From: CBDFKV01 sp965249035
GTDB taxonomy: Bacteria > Pseudomonadota > Gammaproteobacteria > Arenicellales > Poriferihabitantaceae
DNA: 64,000 nucleotides
Direction of reading: 5' to 3'
Assembly (NCBI GenBank): GCA_965249035.1
Contig: CBDFKV010000007.1
Coordinates: 1,629,466-1,693,465 of the forward strand
Positions 18,566-28,121 of the stretch are shown here, one piece after another. The notes below the pieces were generated by a model. It was not told the DNA's origin and made no database searches. It saw only the letters and a list, made by a program, of their open reading frames with translations. Positions within the stretch are counted from its first letter, which is position 1. Every line of letters begins with the position of its first letter. Made by a program: the position numbers and the translations under genes.

Positions 18566-18591
18566 TCATGACCTGGACGGGTGGAAACAGG

Positions 18592-18620
18592 CTGAGATGC
18601 CCGACAATCTCGCCTATAAT
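18592..18620 (+). promoter_or_regulatory. Candidate sigma-70 promoter before the GH57 gene
   Basis: CTGAGA at 18592-18597, a 17-base spacer, then consensus TATAAT at 18615-18620. It lies in the gap after glgC and could drive the GH57-malQ-glgB block separately from the upstream genes. Confidence 0.45.
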
Positions 18621-18724
18621 CCCGGAAAGTAACACGCTAATCAGTTCAGACCCTTCAACCCAAATTCAGATGTATTTCCGTCCAGCAGTTCGGTCGACGG
18701 AGTACTTTCGACACCGCCTAGTTT

Positions 18725-20443
18725 ATGCCTAAACAACTCAACCTCGTCCTTTGTTGGCACATGCACCAACCCTGGTATCGTCAGGGCCTGAACGGCAGCT
18801 ACCACTTGCCGTGGGTATATCTGCACGCGATCAAGGATTATGCGGATATGGCCTGGCACCTTGAGCGCAACCCCAATATGCGTTGCGTGGTTAATTTCGC
18901 CCCGGTGTTGCTGGAACAGCTGGACGATTACGCCCAATCTTTGCAGCTACTGCTTGAACATGGCGCGCCCAGCCCCGAGCCACTGCTCAACTATCTGTCC
19001 GGCGTGAGCCCTATTCCTGACGATATCGAGCCGCGCAAACACTTATTATTGGCTTGTCGGCGTGCCAATGAATCAACGATGATTCTGCCGTACCCCGAGT
19101 TTTCGGCTTTGCTGAGTGCGTCTGATGCTGTAGTCGATCGACACGGGGATGCTGGGCTTGGCGATTTAAGTCAGCAGCACTTTCTGGACTTGCTGACCTG
19201 GTATCACTTGAGTTGGTGCGGCGCCTCACTTCGTGAGCAGTCTGTCATCAAAACCATGATTGAGTCCAATCAATCGTTCGGTGCTGAGCAGCGGGGCCAA
19301 TTGATCAAGCTATTTGCCGAAACCCTAGCCTCAATTATTCCACGCTATCGTGCCTTAGCAGAACGCAACCAGGTTGAGCTATCGATTTCGCCCTATAGCC
19401 ACCCGATCATCCCGCTGTTAAACAGCTTTGAAAACCTTGCGTGCTCACAGCCTAATGCACTGCGCCCACAAGCGGCAAGCTACCCTGGCGGCGAGGAGCG
19501 CGCGCGCTGGCATATCGAAAAAGCTATCGACGTGTTTCAGCACTACTTTGGTTTTGAGCCCAAAGGAATCTGGCTGTCTGAAGGTGCGGTCAGTGATGAC
19601 GCAATCAGCTTGATTGAGCAGGAAGGCTTTAGCTGGACGGCTTCAGGCGAAGGCGTCTGGCGCAATAGCTGCGAAAAGAATGGTAAAGATCAATCGCTGA
19701 TCGATAATAAAAAACTGCTATTTAAGACCTTCCAATTAGGCGACCACGCACCGAGCCTATTCTTTCGAGACGATGGCTTGTCGGATTTGATCGGTTTTGA
19801 ATACAGCAAACGTGACCCGCACCAAGCCGCCGACGAATTTTGTCGCCATCTTGAAGGCATACACGATTTTCTTGGCGACGAAGCTGATGAGCACGTCGTC
19901 AGCATTATTCTGGATGGTGAAAACGCCTGGGAATATTTCTCCGACAACGCCAATGCTTTTCTAAACAGCTTATACAGCCGACTTGCCGCACACCCCAAGC
20001 TTCGGCTACGCACTTTTGCAGAATGCAGTGATGAATTACCGGCAGAGCGATTACCTGCCTTGTGTGCAGGTAGTTGGGTCTATGGCAATTTTTCAACTTG
20101 GGTTGGCGACCCGGCTAAAAATCGAGCCTGGGATTTATTGACTGAAGCCAAACATGCCTATGATGCTTATGTTGAAACCACTCCCGACCCAGAGCAGATC
20201 GTAGATCTGACCCGTCAATTAGCCATGTGCGAAGCATCTGACTGGTTTTGGTGGTTCAGTGATGCCAACCCCGGTGACAGCGTGCGTGATTTTGACCAGT
20301 TATTTAGAGAGCAATTGCGGGTGCTCTATCAACTAATGGACCGATCGCCGCCGGACACACTTGATCACTCGATTAACCACCCTTCTGAACCTACTGGCTC
20401 GTTAGTTGAAAATTCGGGCACCATGCGCAGGGGCCAACAGTGA
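18725..20443 (+). CDS. Glycoside hydrolase family 57 protein (alpha-amylase/amylopullulanase type)
   Basis: A 572-residue GH57 enzyme, probably cytoplasmic as no signal peptide is seen. LVLCWHMHQPWYRQ at the N-terminus is the first conserved GH57 region. GIWLSEGAVSDDA near residue 283 contains the presumed nucleophile Glu, and IILDGENAWEYF near residue 396 the acid/base Asp. GH57 members act on alpha-1,4 or alpha-1,6 glucans as amylases, pullulanases, branching enzymes or glucanotransferases; which applies here is not clear. It sits between glgC and malQ, and its stop overlaps the malQ GTG start (GTGA), so glycogen or maltodextrin is the likely substrate. Confidence 0.88.
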   Translation: MPKQLNLVLCWHMHQPWYRQGLNGSYHLPWVYLHAIKDYADMAWHLERNPNMRCVVNFAPVLLEQLDDYAQSLQLLLEHGAPSPEPLLNYLSGVSPIPDDIEPRKHLLLACRRANESTMILPYPEFSALLSASDAVVDRHGDAGLGDLSQQHFLDLLTWYHLSWCGASLREQSVIKTMIESNQSFGAEQRGQLIKLFAETLASIIPRYRALAERNQVELSISPYSHPIIPLLNSFENLACSQPNALRPQAASYPGGEERARWHIEKAIDVFQHYFGFEPKGIWLSEGAVSDDAISLIEQEGFSWTASGEGVWRNSCEKNGKDQSLIDNKKLLFKTFQLGDHAPSLFFRDDGLSDLIGFEYSKRDPHQAADEFCRHLEGIHDFLGDEADEHVVSIILDGENAWEYFSDNANAFLNSLYSRLAAHPKLRLRTFAECSDELPAERLPALCAGSWVYGNFSTWVGDPAKNRAWDLLTEAKHAYDAYVETTPDPEQIVDLTRQLAMCEASDWFWWFSDANPGDSVRDFDQLFREQLRVLYQLMDRSPPDTLDHSINHPSEPTGSLVENSGTMRRGQQ

Positions 20444-21819
20444 TCGACCTAGAATCTCGCACTAGCCGTGCCGCCGGGGTATTGCTACACCCGACGTCAT
20501 TACCCTCAGGCCACCTGGATGTTGATGCCAGTCGCTGGCTAGAATGGTTACACCAAGCAGGTTTTTCAGTCTGGCAGATGCTGCCGCTGGGCGTACCCAA
20601 CGAGGGCTTGTCGCCCTACCAATGCCAATCGGCCTTTGCTTTGAACCCAGCATTATTGTCAATCATCCCGGATAAAGCCGAGTCAATCGCGAGCCTGGAT
20701 AATCCCATGGCTGCATTTGAAGCGTATAGCCGTCAGCATCGTGACTGGTTGGAAGACTACGCGCTATTTGTCGTCCTCAAGCGCTTGCACGCTCAATCAC
20801 ATTGGAATCAATGGCCGGACGCACATAAATTTCGCGACCTCGACGCACTGGCCGAACTACGTCAGCAGTATTCAACCGAACTAGCCACCATTCGTTGGCA
20901 ACAGTTTTATCTGCATTATTACTGGGCGACACTGTTGGCAGACGCTCACGACCTGGGTGTGCGACTATTTGGTGATTTGCCGATATTTGTCGCCTATGAC
21001 AGCGCCGATGTCTGGGCGAACCCGGGTTTATTCTTGCTGGATGAAGCGCTAAACCCGACTACCGTCGCTGGAGTACCGCCCGATTATTTTTCCGAAACCG
21101 GGCAGCGCTGGGGCAACCCACACTATAACTGGGAGGCGATGCAAGCCGATGGGTTTCGGTGGTGGCTGGCTCGCTTGGGCTATCTGGCGGAGTTATTTGA
21201 CCTGGTACGCATTGATCATTTCCGCGGTTTGGTGTCGGTCTGGCAAATCGACCCCCAATGCGAAACCGCGATTGACGGCCATTGGCAGCCAACGCCGGGG
21301 TTTGAATTGATGCACGCTACCCAGCAAATGCCGTGGCAGCTTGACTTGGTAGCCGAAGATCTCGGCATCATCACAGAAGCGGTGAATGAACTACGCCTGG
21401 CGTTTGATTTACCCGGAATGGCAGTGCTGCAATTTGGCTTTAGTGGAAGCAAAGATAATCCGCATCACCCCAACAACATCACCCACGACCGCATTGTTTA
21501 CACCGGCACCCACGATAATGACACGCTGCTTGGCTGGTATCACAGCCTTGATGAGACTGAGTGCCAAACGCTACACCAGGAGCTAGGCAGCATTGATCAA
21601 ACCAGCAGTATCAATCGCCTCACTCAAATGGCACTCGACTCACCTGCCAACTTAGCGCTGTTCCCGATGCAAGACTTACTCAAGCTAGACAGCAACGCGC
21701 GCATGAATACCCCCGGCACGACTGATAACAATTGGTGCTGGCGGTTCGATTGGGATCAGCTTGCGCCGGATTTAGCTGGGCACTGGCATCAGCAACTAGC
21801 AGGCTCGGCGCGCTTATGA
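20440..21819 (+). CDS. malQ: 4-alpha-glucanotransferase (amylomaltase)
   Basis: A 459-residue GH77 enzyme transferring alpha-1,4-glucan segments between maltodextrins. Signatures: GVLLHPTSLPSGH at the N-terminus, VAYDSADVWANPGLF near residue 185, RIDHFRGLVSVW near 257 (nucleophile Asp in this segment), LVAEDLGIIT near 305 (acid/base Glu) and TGTHDNDTLLGW near 350. The start is GTG at 20440, overlapping the GH57 stop by four bases. The stop overlaps the glgB ATG (ATGA). It would recycle short oligosaccharides left by phosphorylase. Confidence 0.94.
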   Translation: MIDLESRTSRAAGVLLHPTSLPSGHLDVDASRWLEWLHQAGFSVWQMLPLGVPNEGLSPYQCQSAFALNPALLSIIPDKAESIASLDNPMAAFEAYSRQHRDWLEDYALFVVLKRLHAQSHWNQWPDAHKFRDLDALAELRQQYSTELATIRWQQFYLHYYWATLLADAHDLGVRLFGDLPIFVAYDSADVWANPGLFLLDEALNPTTVAGVPPDYFSETGQRWGNPHYNWEAMQADGFRWWLARLGYLAELFDLVRIDHFRGLVSVWQIDPQCETAIDGHWQPTPGFELMHATQQMPWQLDLVAEDLGIITEAVNELRLAFDLPGMAVLQFGFSGSKDNPHHPNNITHDRIVYTGTHDNDTLLGWYHSLDETECQTLHQELGSIDQTSSINRLTQMALDSPANLALFPMQDLLKLDSNARMNTPGTTDNNWCWRFDWDQLAPDLAGHWHQQLAGSARL

Positions 21820-23999
21820 GCAATCAGACGCAAGAACACATACAACGGGTCGCTCAAGGTAGGCATCATGATCCGTTTAGCGTGCTCGGCTTTCACCAAG
21901 GAGCGGCGGGCTCAGTCATTCGTGATTGCCTCCCCGGCGCGCAGCAAGCAAGTGTTGTCGGGTTTGGTGAGATGCAACAAATTGCCGACACTGATATCTG
22001 GGAACTAGCTCTAGATACTAGTGTTAGAGAACGACCTGATTACCACATCCGCTGGCAAGATACAGCGGGCCGTGATCACGAAAACCGTTCACCTTATGCC
22101 TATGAGCCAATGATCAGTGATGATGATTTGCACTGGTTTAATGAGAGCACGCATTTACACGCTTATCGTTTCTTGGGCGCTCATCTCCTGCAAATGGGTG
22201 GTACCCAAGGTTGTCAATTTGCGCTGTGGGCACCCAATGTCCAGCGGGTTAGCGTGGTCGGCGAATTTAATCAGTGGCATGGTTTACGTCATCAAATGCG
22301 TAACCGGGGCGAGTCAGGAATTTGGGAAATCTTCATCCCAGGACTTGAGCAATTGGAAAGCTATAAATTTGAGATCCTTAGCACTAACGGCGACATTCTC
22401 CATAAATCAGACCCTTATGCGCGTGCCACCGTCTTGCGTCCAGAAACCGTATCGCTGATCCCGGCACCACAACAACACCAATGGCGTGACCAGCAGTGGA
22501 TGGCAGACCGTCAAGCACGCGACTGGCAACACGCACCCATGTCGATTTACGAAGTCCATCTCGGCTCATGGCGACGGGCTGAAAATGGTCACTTTTTAAG
22601 CTATACCGATTTTGTCGATCAATTGATTCCACACGTCAAATACCTCGGCTTTAGCCATATCGAGCTGCTGCCCATTGCGGAGCATCCGCTGGATGAATCC
22701 TGGGGCTATCAAGTCACCAACTATTTCGCCCCGACCGCACGTTTTGGCTCGGCTGATGAGTTGCGTTATTTCATCGATCAGTGTCATCAAGCCGATATTG
22801 GTGTCTTACTCGACTGGGTGCCTGCGCACTTCCCCAAAGATGCGCATGCCTTGGCGCGCTTTAACGGCGAAGCGCTGTACGAATACGCCGATCCAAATAA
22901 GGGCGAGCATCGCGACTGGGGTACGCTGGTGTTTGACTATGGTCGCAATGAAGTCATCAGTTTCTTGATGTCGAACGCGGTGTATTGGCTGGAAGAGTTT
23001 CATTTTGATGGCTTGCGCGTTGATGCAGTGGCATCCATGTTATATCTTGATTATTCGCGCGAAGCTGGGCAATGGACACCCAATCAACTGGGCGGGCGAG
23101 AGAATCTCGAAGCCATTGAATTTTTCAAGTATTTCAATGAGGTACTGCATCAGCGCTTCCCCGGTGCCGTCACCATCGCCGAAGAATCCACCGCTTGGCC
23201 GATGGTCTCGCGACCCACCACCATGGGCGGCCTGGGGTTTTCGATGAAGTGGAATATGGGTTGGATGCACGATACGCTGAGCTATCTGGCAGAAAACCCG
23301 GTGAACCGCAAATACCACCATGATCTTCTGACGTTCAGCCAGCTGTACGCCTACAGCGAGAATTTTGTCTTGCCCCTATCGCATGACGAAGTGGTGCATT
23401 TAAAGGGCAGTTTGATCGAAAAAATGCCCGGAGATGAGTGGCAGACATTTGCTAATTTGCGCTTGCTGCTAAGCTATCAATTTTTGCACCCCGGTAAGAA
23501 GCTGCTGTTCATGGGGGCTGAGTTAGCACAACAAAAAGAATGGAATGAAGGCACAGCACTCAGTTGGGAATTAAATGATTCTCCGCAGCACAGCGGCATC
23601 GGCCGGTTGATCCACGATCTCAACCGACTCTACCGCAGCCAAGCTGCTTTGTATCAAAACGAATTCGAGTCCAGTGGTTTTAGCTGGATTGATTGTGATG
23701 ACAAGGCGCAGTCGGTGCTGAGCTTTTATCGACACGCTAGCGGCGCAGAAAAGGGCAAGTCGCTTATCTGTCTGTTCAATTTTACCCCGATACCGCGGGA
23801 TGATTACCGTATCGGAGTGCATGCCGCAGGCACTTATCACGCAGTGATGAACACCGATTCTAAACACTATGCTGGCTCGAACGTGGGCAATTCTGGTGCG
23901 ATCAAAAGCACGGCTTTACCCTGGCATGGCTTTGAGCACTCATTGGCGGTCACCCTGCCACCATTGGCGGCGTTGGTTTTGGAAAAATCCGGCGACTAA
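21816..23999 (+). CDS. glgB: 1,4-alpha-glucan branching enzyme
   Basis: A 727-residue GH13 enzyme that adds alpha-1,6 branches to glycogen. The N-terminal region has the CBM48 modules (DPFSVLGFHQ, FALWAPNVQRVSVVGEFNQW). The catalytic barrel shows EVHLGSWRR, FDGLRVDAVASML (nucleophile Asp), TIAEESTAWP (acid/base Glu) and LPLSHDEVVH. The ATG at 21816 overlaps the malQ stop by four bases. A longer reading starting 28 codons upstream would intrude into malQ and is rejected. Length fits the full two-CBM48 type. A 103-base gap separates it from glgA. Confidence 0.96.
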   Translation: MSNQTQEHIQRVAQGRHHDPFSVLGFHQGAAGSVIRDCLPGAQQASVVGFGEMQQIADTDIWELALDTSVRERPDYHIRWQDTAGRDHENRSPYAYEPMISDDDLHWFNESTHLHAYRFLGAHLLQMGGTQGCQFALWAPNVQRVSVVGEFNQWHGLRHQMRNRGESGIWEIFIPGLEQLESYKFEILSTNGDILHKSDPYARATVLRPETVSLIPAPQQHQWRDQQWMADRQARDWQHAPMSIYEVHLGSWRRAENGHFLSYTDFVDQLIPHVKYLGFSHIELLPIAEHPLDESWGYQVTNYFAPTARFGSADELRYFIDQCHQADIGVLLDWVPAHFPKDAHALARFNGEALYEYADPNKGEHRDWGTLVFDYGRNEVISFLMSNAVYWLEEFHFDGLRVDAVASMLYLDYSREAGQWTPNQLGGRENLEAIEFFKYFNEVLHQRFPGAVTIAEESTAWPMVSRPTTMGGLGFSMKWNMGWMHDTLSYLAENPVNRKYHHDLLTFSQLYAYSENFVLPLSHDEVVHLKGSLIEKMPGDEWQTFANLRLLLSYQFLHPGKKLLFMGAELAQQKEWNEGTALSWELNDSPQHSGIGRLIHDLNRLYRSQAALYQNEFESSGFSWIDCDDKAQSVLSFYRHASGAEKGKSLICLFNFTPIPRDDYRIGVHAAGTYHAVMNTDSKHYAGSNVGNSGAIKSTALPWHGFEHSLAVTLPPLAALVLEKSGD

Positions 24000-24102
24000 C
24001 TCGATAATGGTTAACAAGCCATTAAGCACCGCAGTACCATCGCTATAACAATGCTATAACAACGGCTTAGACACTCGCCCTATACGTGCACCAAACAACA
24101 AC

Positions 24103-25566
24103 ATGAAAGTATTATTCGCTAGCAGTGAAGTATTCCCGTTGCTTAAAACCGGTGGGCTTGCCGACGTCGCCTATGCACTACCACGTGCGCTCACCCAGCA
24201 AGGCGCCGACGTGCGCGTAGTGATGCCTGCGTATCGAGATGTCCTCCAAAACCTCGACCACTTTCATGTACTCGGCTGGCAGCAAGTTTCGGGCAATAAC
24301 AGCACACAATCCGTGCGGGTGCTGGATGCGGGCAGTGATGCACTGGGCGTACCGCTATGGTTAATCGATGTGCCCAGTTTGTTTGATCGACCCGGAGGAG
24401 GACCCTACCAAATGCAGGATGGCAGCGACTGGCCAGATAATGCCGAGCGTTTTACCGTCTTTAGCCGCGCAGTGGTTGAGCTATGCAGCGGCCGTATCGG
24501 TGACGGCGCCTGGGTCCCGGATGCAGTTCACTGCCACGATTGGCAGACGGGCTTAGTGCCTGCATTGTTATCGTTGGAAGCCAAACAACCGAAAACGGTA
24601 TTTACCATTCACAACTTGGCTTATGGTGGGCACTTTAGCCATGAGGATTTTGTCCGGTTGGACTTGCCCGGAAAATGGTGGGGACCGCACGGCGTTGAGT
24701 TTTACCACAACTTTTCAATGCTGAAAGCCGGTATCGTCTTTTCCGACGTGCTGACCACGGTTAGCCCCAACTATGCGCGTGAGATCGCGACACCGGCATT
24801 CGGCTGTGGCTATGATGGCTTGCTGACGGAGCACGCTGATAAGCTGGTCGGGATTTTAAATGGCATCGACAACGATATTTGGAACCCACAGAAAGACACG
24901 CTGATCACCAAGCAATATAGTCAGCGTACGGTCGTGAGCGGGAAAAAGGCTAACAAGAAAGCCCTGCTCCAAAGGTTTGGCCTAGATAGCAAACCTGCAA
25001 CGGTGAAAAAACCACTGATCGGCTTCGTAGGGAGGCTGGCAGACCAAAAAGGTGTCGATTTGATTCTGGCCGCGCTGCCCAAACTGATCCGCAACACCGA
25101 CGCGAATTTTGTTTTGGTCGGCTCTGGGCAAAAGAGCCTGGAAGATGCGCTGAAAGCCTTGGCTAAAATGCACCCTGAACGTATCGGCATTCACATCGGT
25201 TACTCCGAGGAAACCGCACATGGGATTGAAGCTGGCTGTGATTTGTTTTTGATGCCCTCGCGGTTTGAGCCCTGCGGCCTCAACCAGCTTTACAGCTTGG
25301 CTTATGGAACGCTGCCGGTGGTGCATAAAGTTGGCGGGCTTGCTGATACCGTCGTTCATACCACCCCCAAAACCCTCAAAAATAAAGCGGCCACCGGCTT
25401 TGTGTTTGACAAATTAACCCTGCCAGCGTTTTATGCCTGCGTGGTAAACGCACTCAAGCACTACCAAACACCCAAAATTTGGAAGCCGTTGGTCCAACAA
25501 GCCATGCACCAAGACTTTAGCTGGGACAAAAGCGCCAAACGCTATCTCGATATCTACACCGACTAA
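24103..25566 (+). CDS. glgA: Glycogen synthase (ADP-glucose)
   Basis: A 487-residue GT5 enzyme that extends alpha-1,4-glucan from ADP-glucose. KTGGLADVAYALP near residue 15 is the KTGGL motif that binds ADP-glucose, and PSRFEPCGLNQLYSLAYGTLPVV near residue 385 is the conserved C-terminal E-x7-E type region. Length matches bacterial GlgA. The 103 bases upstream show no strong promoter, so it may be co-transcribed with glgB. glgP follows 21 bases later. Confidence 0.96.
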   Translation: MKVLFASSEVFPLLKTGGLADVAYALPRALTQQGADVRVVMPAYRDVLQNLDHFHVLGWQQVSGNNSTQSVRVLDAGSDALGVPLWLIDVPSLFDRPGGGPYQMQDGSDWPDNAERFTVFSRAVVELCSGRIGDGAWVPDAVHCHDWQTGLVPALLSLEAKQPKTVFTIHNLAYGGHFSHEDFVRLDLPGKWWGPHGVEFYHNFSMLKAGIVFSDVLTTVSPNYAREIATPAFGCGYDGLLTEHADKLVGILNGIDNDIWNPQKDTLITKQYSQRTVVSGKKANKKALLQRFGLDSKPATVKKPLIGFVGRLADQKGVDLILAALPKLIRNTDANFVLVGSGQKSLEDALKALAKMHPERIGIHIGYSEETAHGIEAGCDLFLMPSRFEPCGLNQLYSLAYGTLPVVHKVGGLADTVVHTTPKTLKNKAATGFVFDKLTLPAFYACVVNALKHYQTPKIWKPLVQQAMHQDFSWDKSAKRYLDIYTD

Positions 25567-25587
25567 AACTGACTCAATCCGAATTTA

Positions 25588-28080
25588 ATGACCAATAGCA
25601 CTCCGCCTGAAAAGGCCGACGATATCCCGACCTTTGAGACGCCTGAATCAAGCAGCCTTAGCATCGCAGAGGATTACGAGCGCTACTTAACCCGTACTCT
25701 CGGGCGTTATCTTGGCAGCGAAACCCGCTATCAAACCGAAGCGCTATCGTATGCGATTCGCGATCGTGTTATCGCTCACTGGCAGCGCACCTCAAATCGC
25801 TATCGCCAGCCGCGTACGCGTAAGGCCTATTACCTCTCGCTGGAATTTTTGATCGGCCGCTCACTGGGCAACCATTTACTCAATTTGGGCTTATTGGAGC
25901 AAACCGACGAAGCCATGCAACGCTTTGCATTGGCGCTTGAAACTGTGATGGACGAAGAGCCTGATGCGGGGCTGGGCAATGGCGGGTTGGGTCGATTAGC
26001 GGCCTGCTTTATGGATAGCTGCGCGACGCTGGCATTACCCGTCATCGGCTATGGCTTGCGTTACGAATACGGCATGTTTTTGCAGAAAATCATAGATGGC
26101 CATCAAATTGAAAAGCCCGACCACTGGCTGCAAAAGCCCAACCCGTGGGAATTAGTACGCCCAGAATTCGCGCAGCAAGTCAGCTTCGGTGGTCATACCG
26201 AAATCACGCAGGACGAACAAGGCGTAGAGCGAGTGCGCTGGCACGCTGATGAAGAAGTGGTGGCGGTGCCGTATGACGTGCCCATTTCCGGCTATGACAA
26301 TCAGACGATCAATACCTTACGCCTATGGAAAGCCGCTACCACCGACGAGTTCAACCTGCAAGAATTCAACGCCGGGAGTTATATCGAAGCGGTCGCGGCG
26401 AAAAATGAAGCCGAGCACATTTCAATGGTGCTCTACCCTAATGACGCCAGCGAAAATGGCAAGATTTTGCGCTTGAAACAGCAATATTTTCTAGCCTCAG
26501 CCAGCTTGAAAGATGCGTGTCGGATATGGGAGCGCACCGAAAGCAGTTACGGTCATTTTGCTGAATTTAATATCTTTCAAATGAACGATACGCACCCCAC
26601 GGTTGCGGTCGCGGAACTCATGCGTATTTTGGTCGACGACAAAGGCCTGCCGTGGGCACAAGCCTGGGAAATCACCCAACAGAGCATGGCCTATACCAAC
26701 CACACCTTGCTGCCCGAAGCGCTGGAAAGCTGGCCGGTATCAATGTTCGAGCAGTTATTGCCACGCCTGATGGAAATCATCTACGCAATTAATGCTGAGT
26801 TTCTAACGCTCGTTGCCCGACGCTGGCCGGATGATCATGATCGCTTGCGACGCATGTCGATTATTGAGGAGAGTGCCGATAAAAATGTTCGTATGGCTTA
26901 CCTAGCCATTGTCGCTAGCCATTCAGTCAACGGTGTGGCTGCACTGCATTCGCAATTGTTGCAAGAAAACCTGTTTCACGATTTCTTCCAACTCTGGCCA
27001 GAGAAATTCAACAATAAAACCAATGGCGTCACACCCAGGCGCTGGATCAAACACGCCAACCCACAGATGAGTGCGCTCATCAGCGAAGAAATTGGTGATG
27101 GTTGGGTGCGCGATCTCAGCCAAATAGACCAACTTGCGCCCTACGCGGAAGATAATCACGAAGAGTTCCAGCAACGTTGGCACCAAATCAAGCGGGCCAA
27201 CAAACAGCGATTGGCTGCACTGATTGAAAATGTGTGTGGGGTTAAATTTGAGCCTGAAGCCTTATTTGATGTGCAAGTCAAACGCATCCACGAATACAAG
27301 CGCCAACACCTTAATATTCTGCACGTCATCCACTTGTATAACCGCATCAAAGCGGGAGATACCACAAACTGGGCAAATCGCTGCGTGTTGATCGGTGGCA
27401 AAGCCGCGCCCGGTTATTTTCGTGCCAAGCGCATGATTAAACTCATCAATAACGTCGCCGATATCGTCAACAACGACCCGGATGTAGGTGATCGACTCAA
27501 ATTAGCGTTTTTCCCCAATTTCAATGTCTCGGCGATGGAGATCATTGCTCCGGGTACCGACCTATCTGAGCAAATATCAACCGCAGGCAAGGAAGCGTCA
27601 GGCACCGGCAATATGAAGTTCATGATGAACGGCGCACTGACCATTGGTACGCTGGATGGCGCTAACATTGAAATACGCGATGCGGTGGGTGCGGATAATT
27701 TCTTCCTATTCGGAATGACTGCCAGCGAAGTTGATGCGAAGCGAGGCAACTATCAACCACAGGCGATTATTGATAACAACCCCCAGTTACAAGCAGTTAT
27801 GCAACAGCTCGAAAGTGGGTTTTTCAACCCGGAAGATCCAGGTGTTTTTGACGACTTGATTGGCTCAATGAAAGACCCCAATGACCCGTGGATGACGCTG
27901 GCCGATTTTGATGGTTATGTGCACGCGCAAGAACAAGCTACGGCAGCCTATCTTGACCGAGATCGATGGACGAGGATGAGCATACTTAACAGCGCGGCCA
28001 GTGGTGGTTTCTCAACTGATCGCACCATTAGTCAATATAACCAAGATATCTGGAAGTTAACCCCATTGCCTGCTGAGTGA
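25588..28080 (+). CDS. glgP: Glycogen/maltodextrin phosphorylase
   Basis: An 830-residue GT35 enzyme that releases glucose-1-phosphate from alpha-1,4-glucan. SLEFLIGRSLGNHL and DAGLGNGGLGRLAACF mark the N-terminal domain. TAGKEASGTGNMKFMMNGAL near residue 670 includes the pyridoxal-phosphate-binding Lys. VKRIHEYKRQ is the conserved active-site segment. Full length. It closes the glycogen cluster 21 bases after glgA, and a convergent minus-strand gene follows 41 bases later. No textbook terminator is seen in that short gap. Confidence 0.96.
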   Translation: MTNSTPPEKADDIPTFETPESSSLSIAEDYERYLTRTLGRYLGSETRYQTEALSYAIRDRVIAHWQRTSNRYRQPRTRKAYYLSLEFLIGRSLGNHLLNLGLLEQTDEAMQRFALALETVMDEEPDAGLGNGGLGRLAACFMDSCATLALPVIGYGLRYEYGMFLQKIIDGHQIEKPDHWLQKPNPWELVRPEFAQQVSFGGHTEITQDEQGVERVRWHADEEVVAVPYDVPISGYDNQTINTLRLWKAATTDEFNLQEFNAGSYIEAVAAKNEAEHISMVLYPNDASENGKILRLKQQYFLASASLKDACRIWERTESSYGHFAEFNIFQMNDTHPTVAVAELMRILVDDKGLPWAQAWEITQQSMAYTNHTLLPEALESWPVSMFEQLLPRLMEIIYAINAEFLTLVARRWPDDHDRLRRMSIIEESADKNVRMAYLAIVASHSVNGVAALHSQLLQENLFHDFFQLWPEKFNNKTNGVTPRRWIKHANPQMSALISEEIGDGWVRDLSQIDQLAPYAEDNHEEFQQRWHQIKRANKQRLAALIENVCGVKFEPEALFDVQVKRIHEYKRQHLNILHVIHLYNRIKAGDTTNWANRCVLIGGKAAPGYFRAKRMIKLINNVADIVNNDPDVGDRLKLAFFPNFNVSAMEIIAPGTDLSEQISTAGKEASGTGNMKFMMNGALTIGTLDGANIEIRDAVGADNFFLFGMTASEVDAKRGNYQPQAIIDNNPQLQAVMQQLESGFFNPEDPGVFDDLIGSMKDPNDPWMTLADFDGYVHAQEQATAAYLDRDRWTRMSILNSAASGGFSTDRTISQYNQDIWKLTPLPAE

Positions 28081-28121
28081 AGTAAAGCAAGTTTTCATCA
28101 AAACACGTCTAAGTGCCGAGA

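Noticed and set aside
21732..21815. 28-codon N-terminal extension of GlgB
   Set aside because: It overlaps the end of malQ; the ATGA overlap at 21816 is the normal coupling arrangement.
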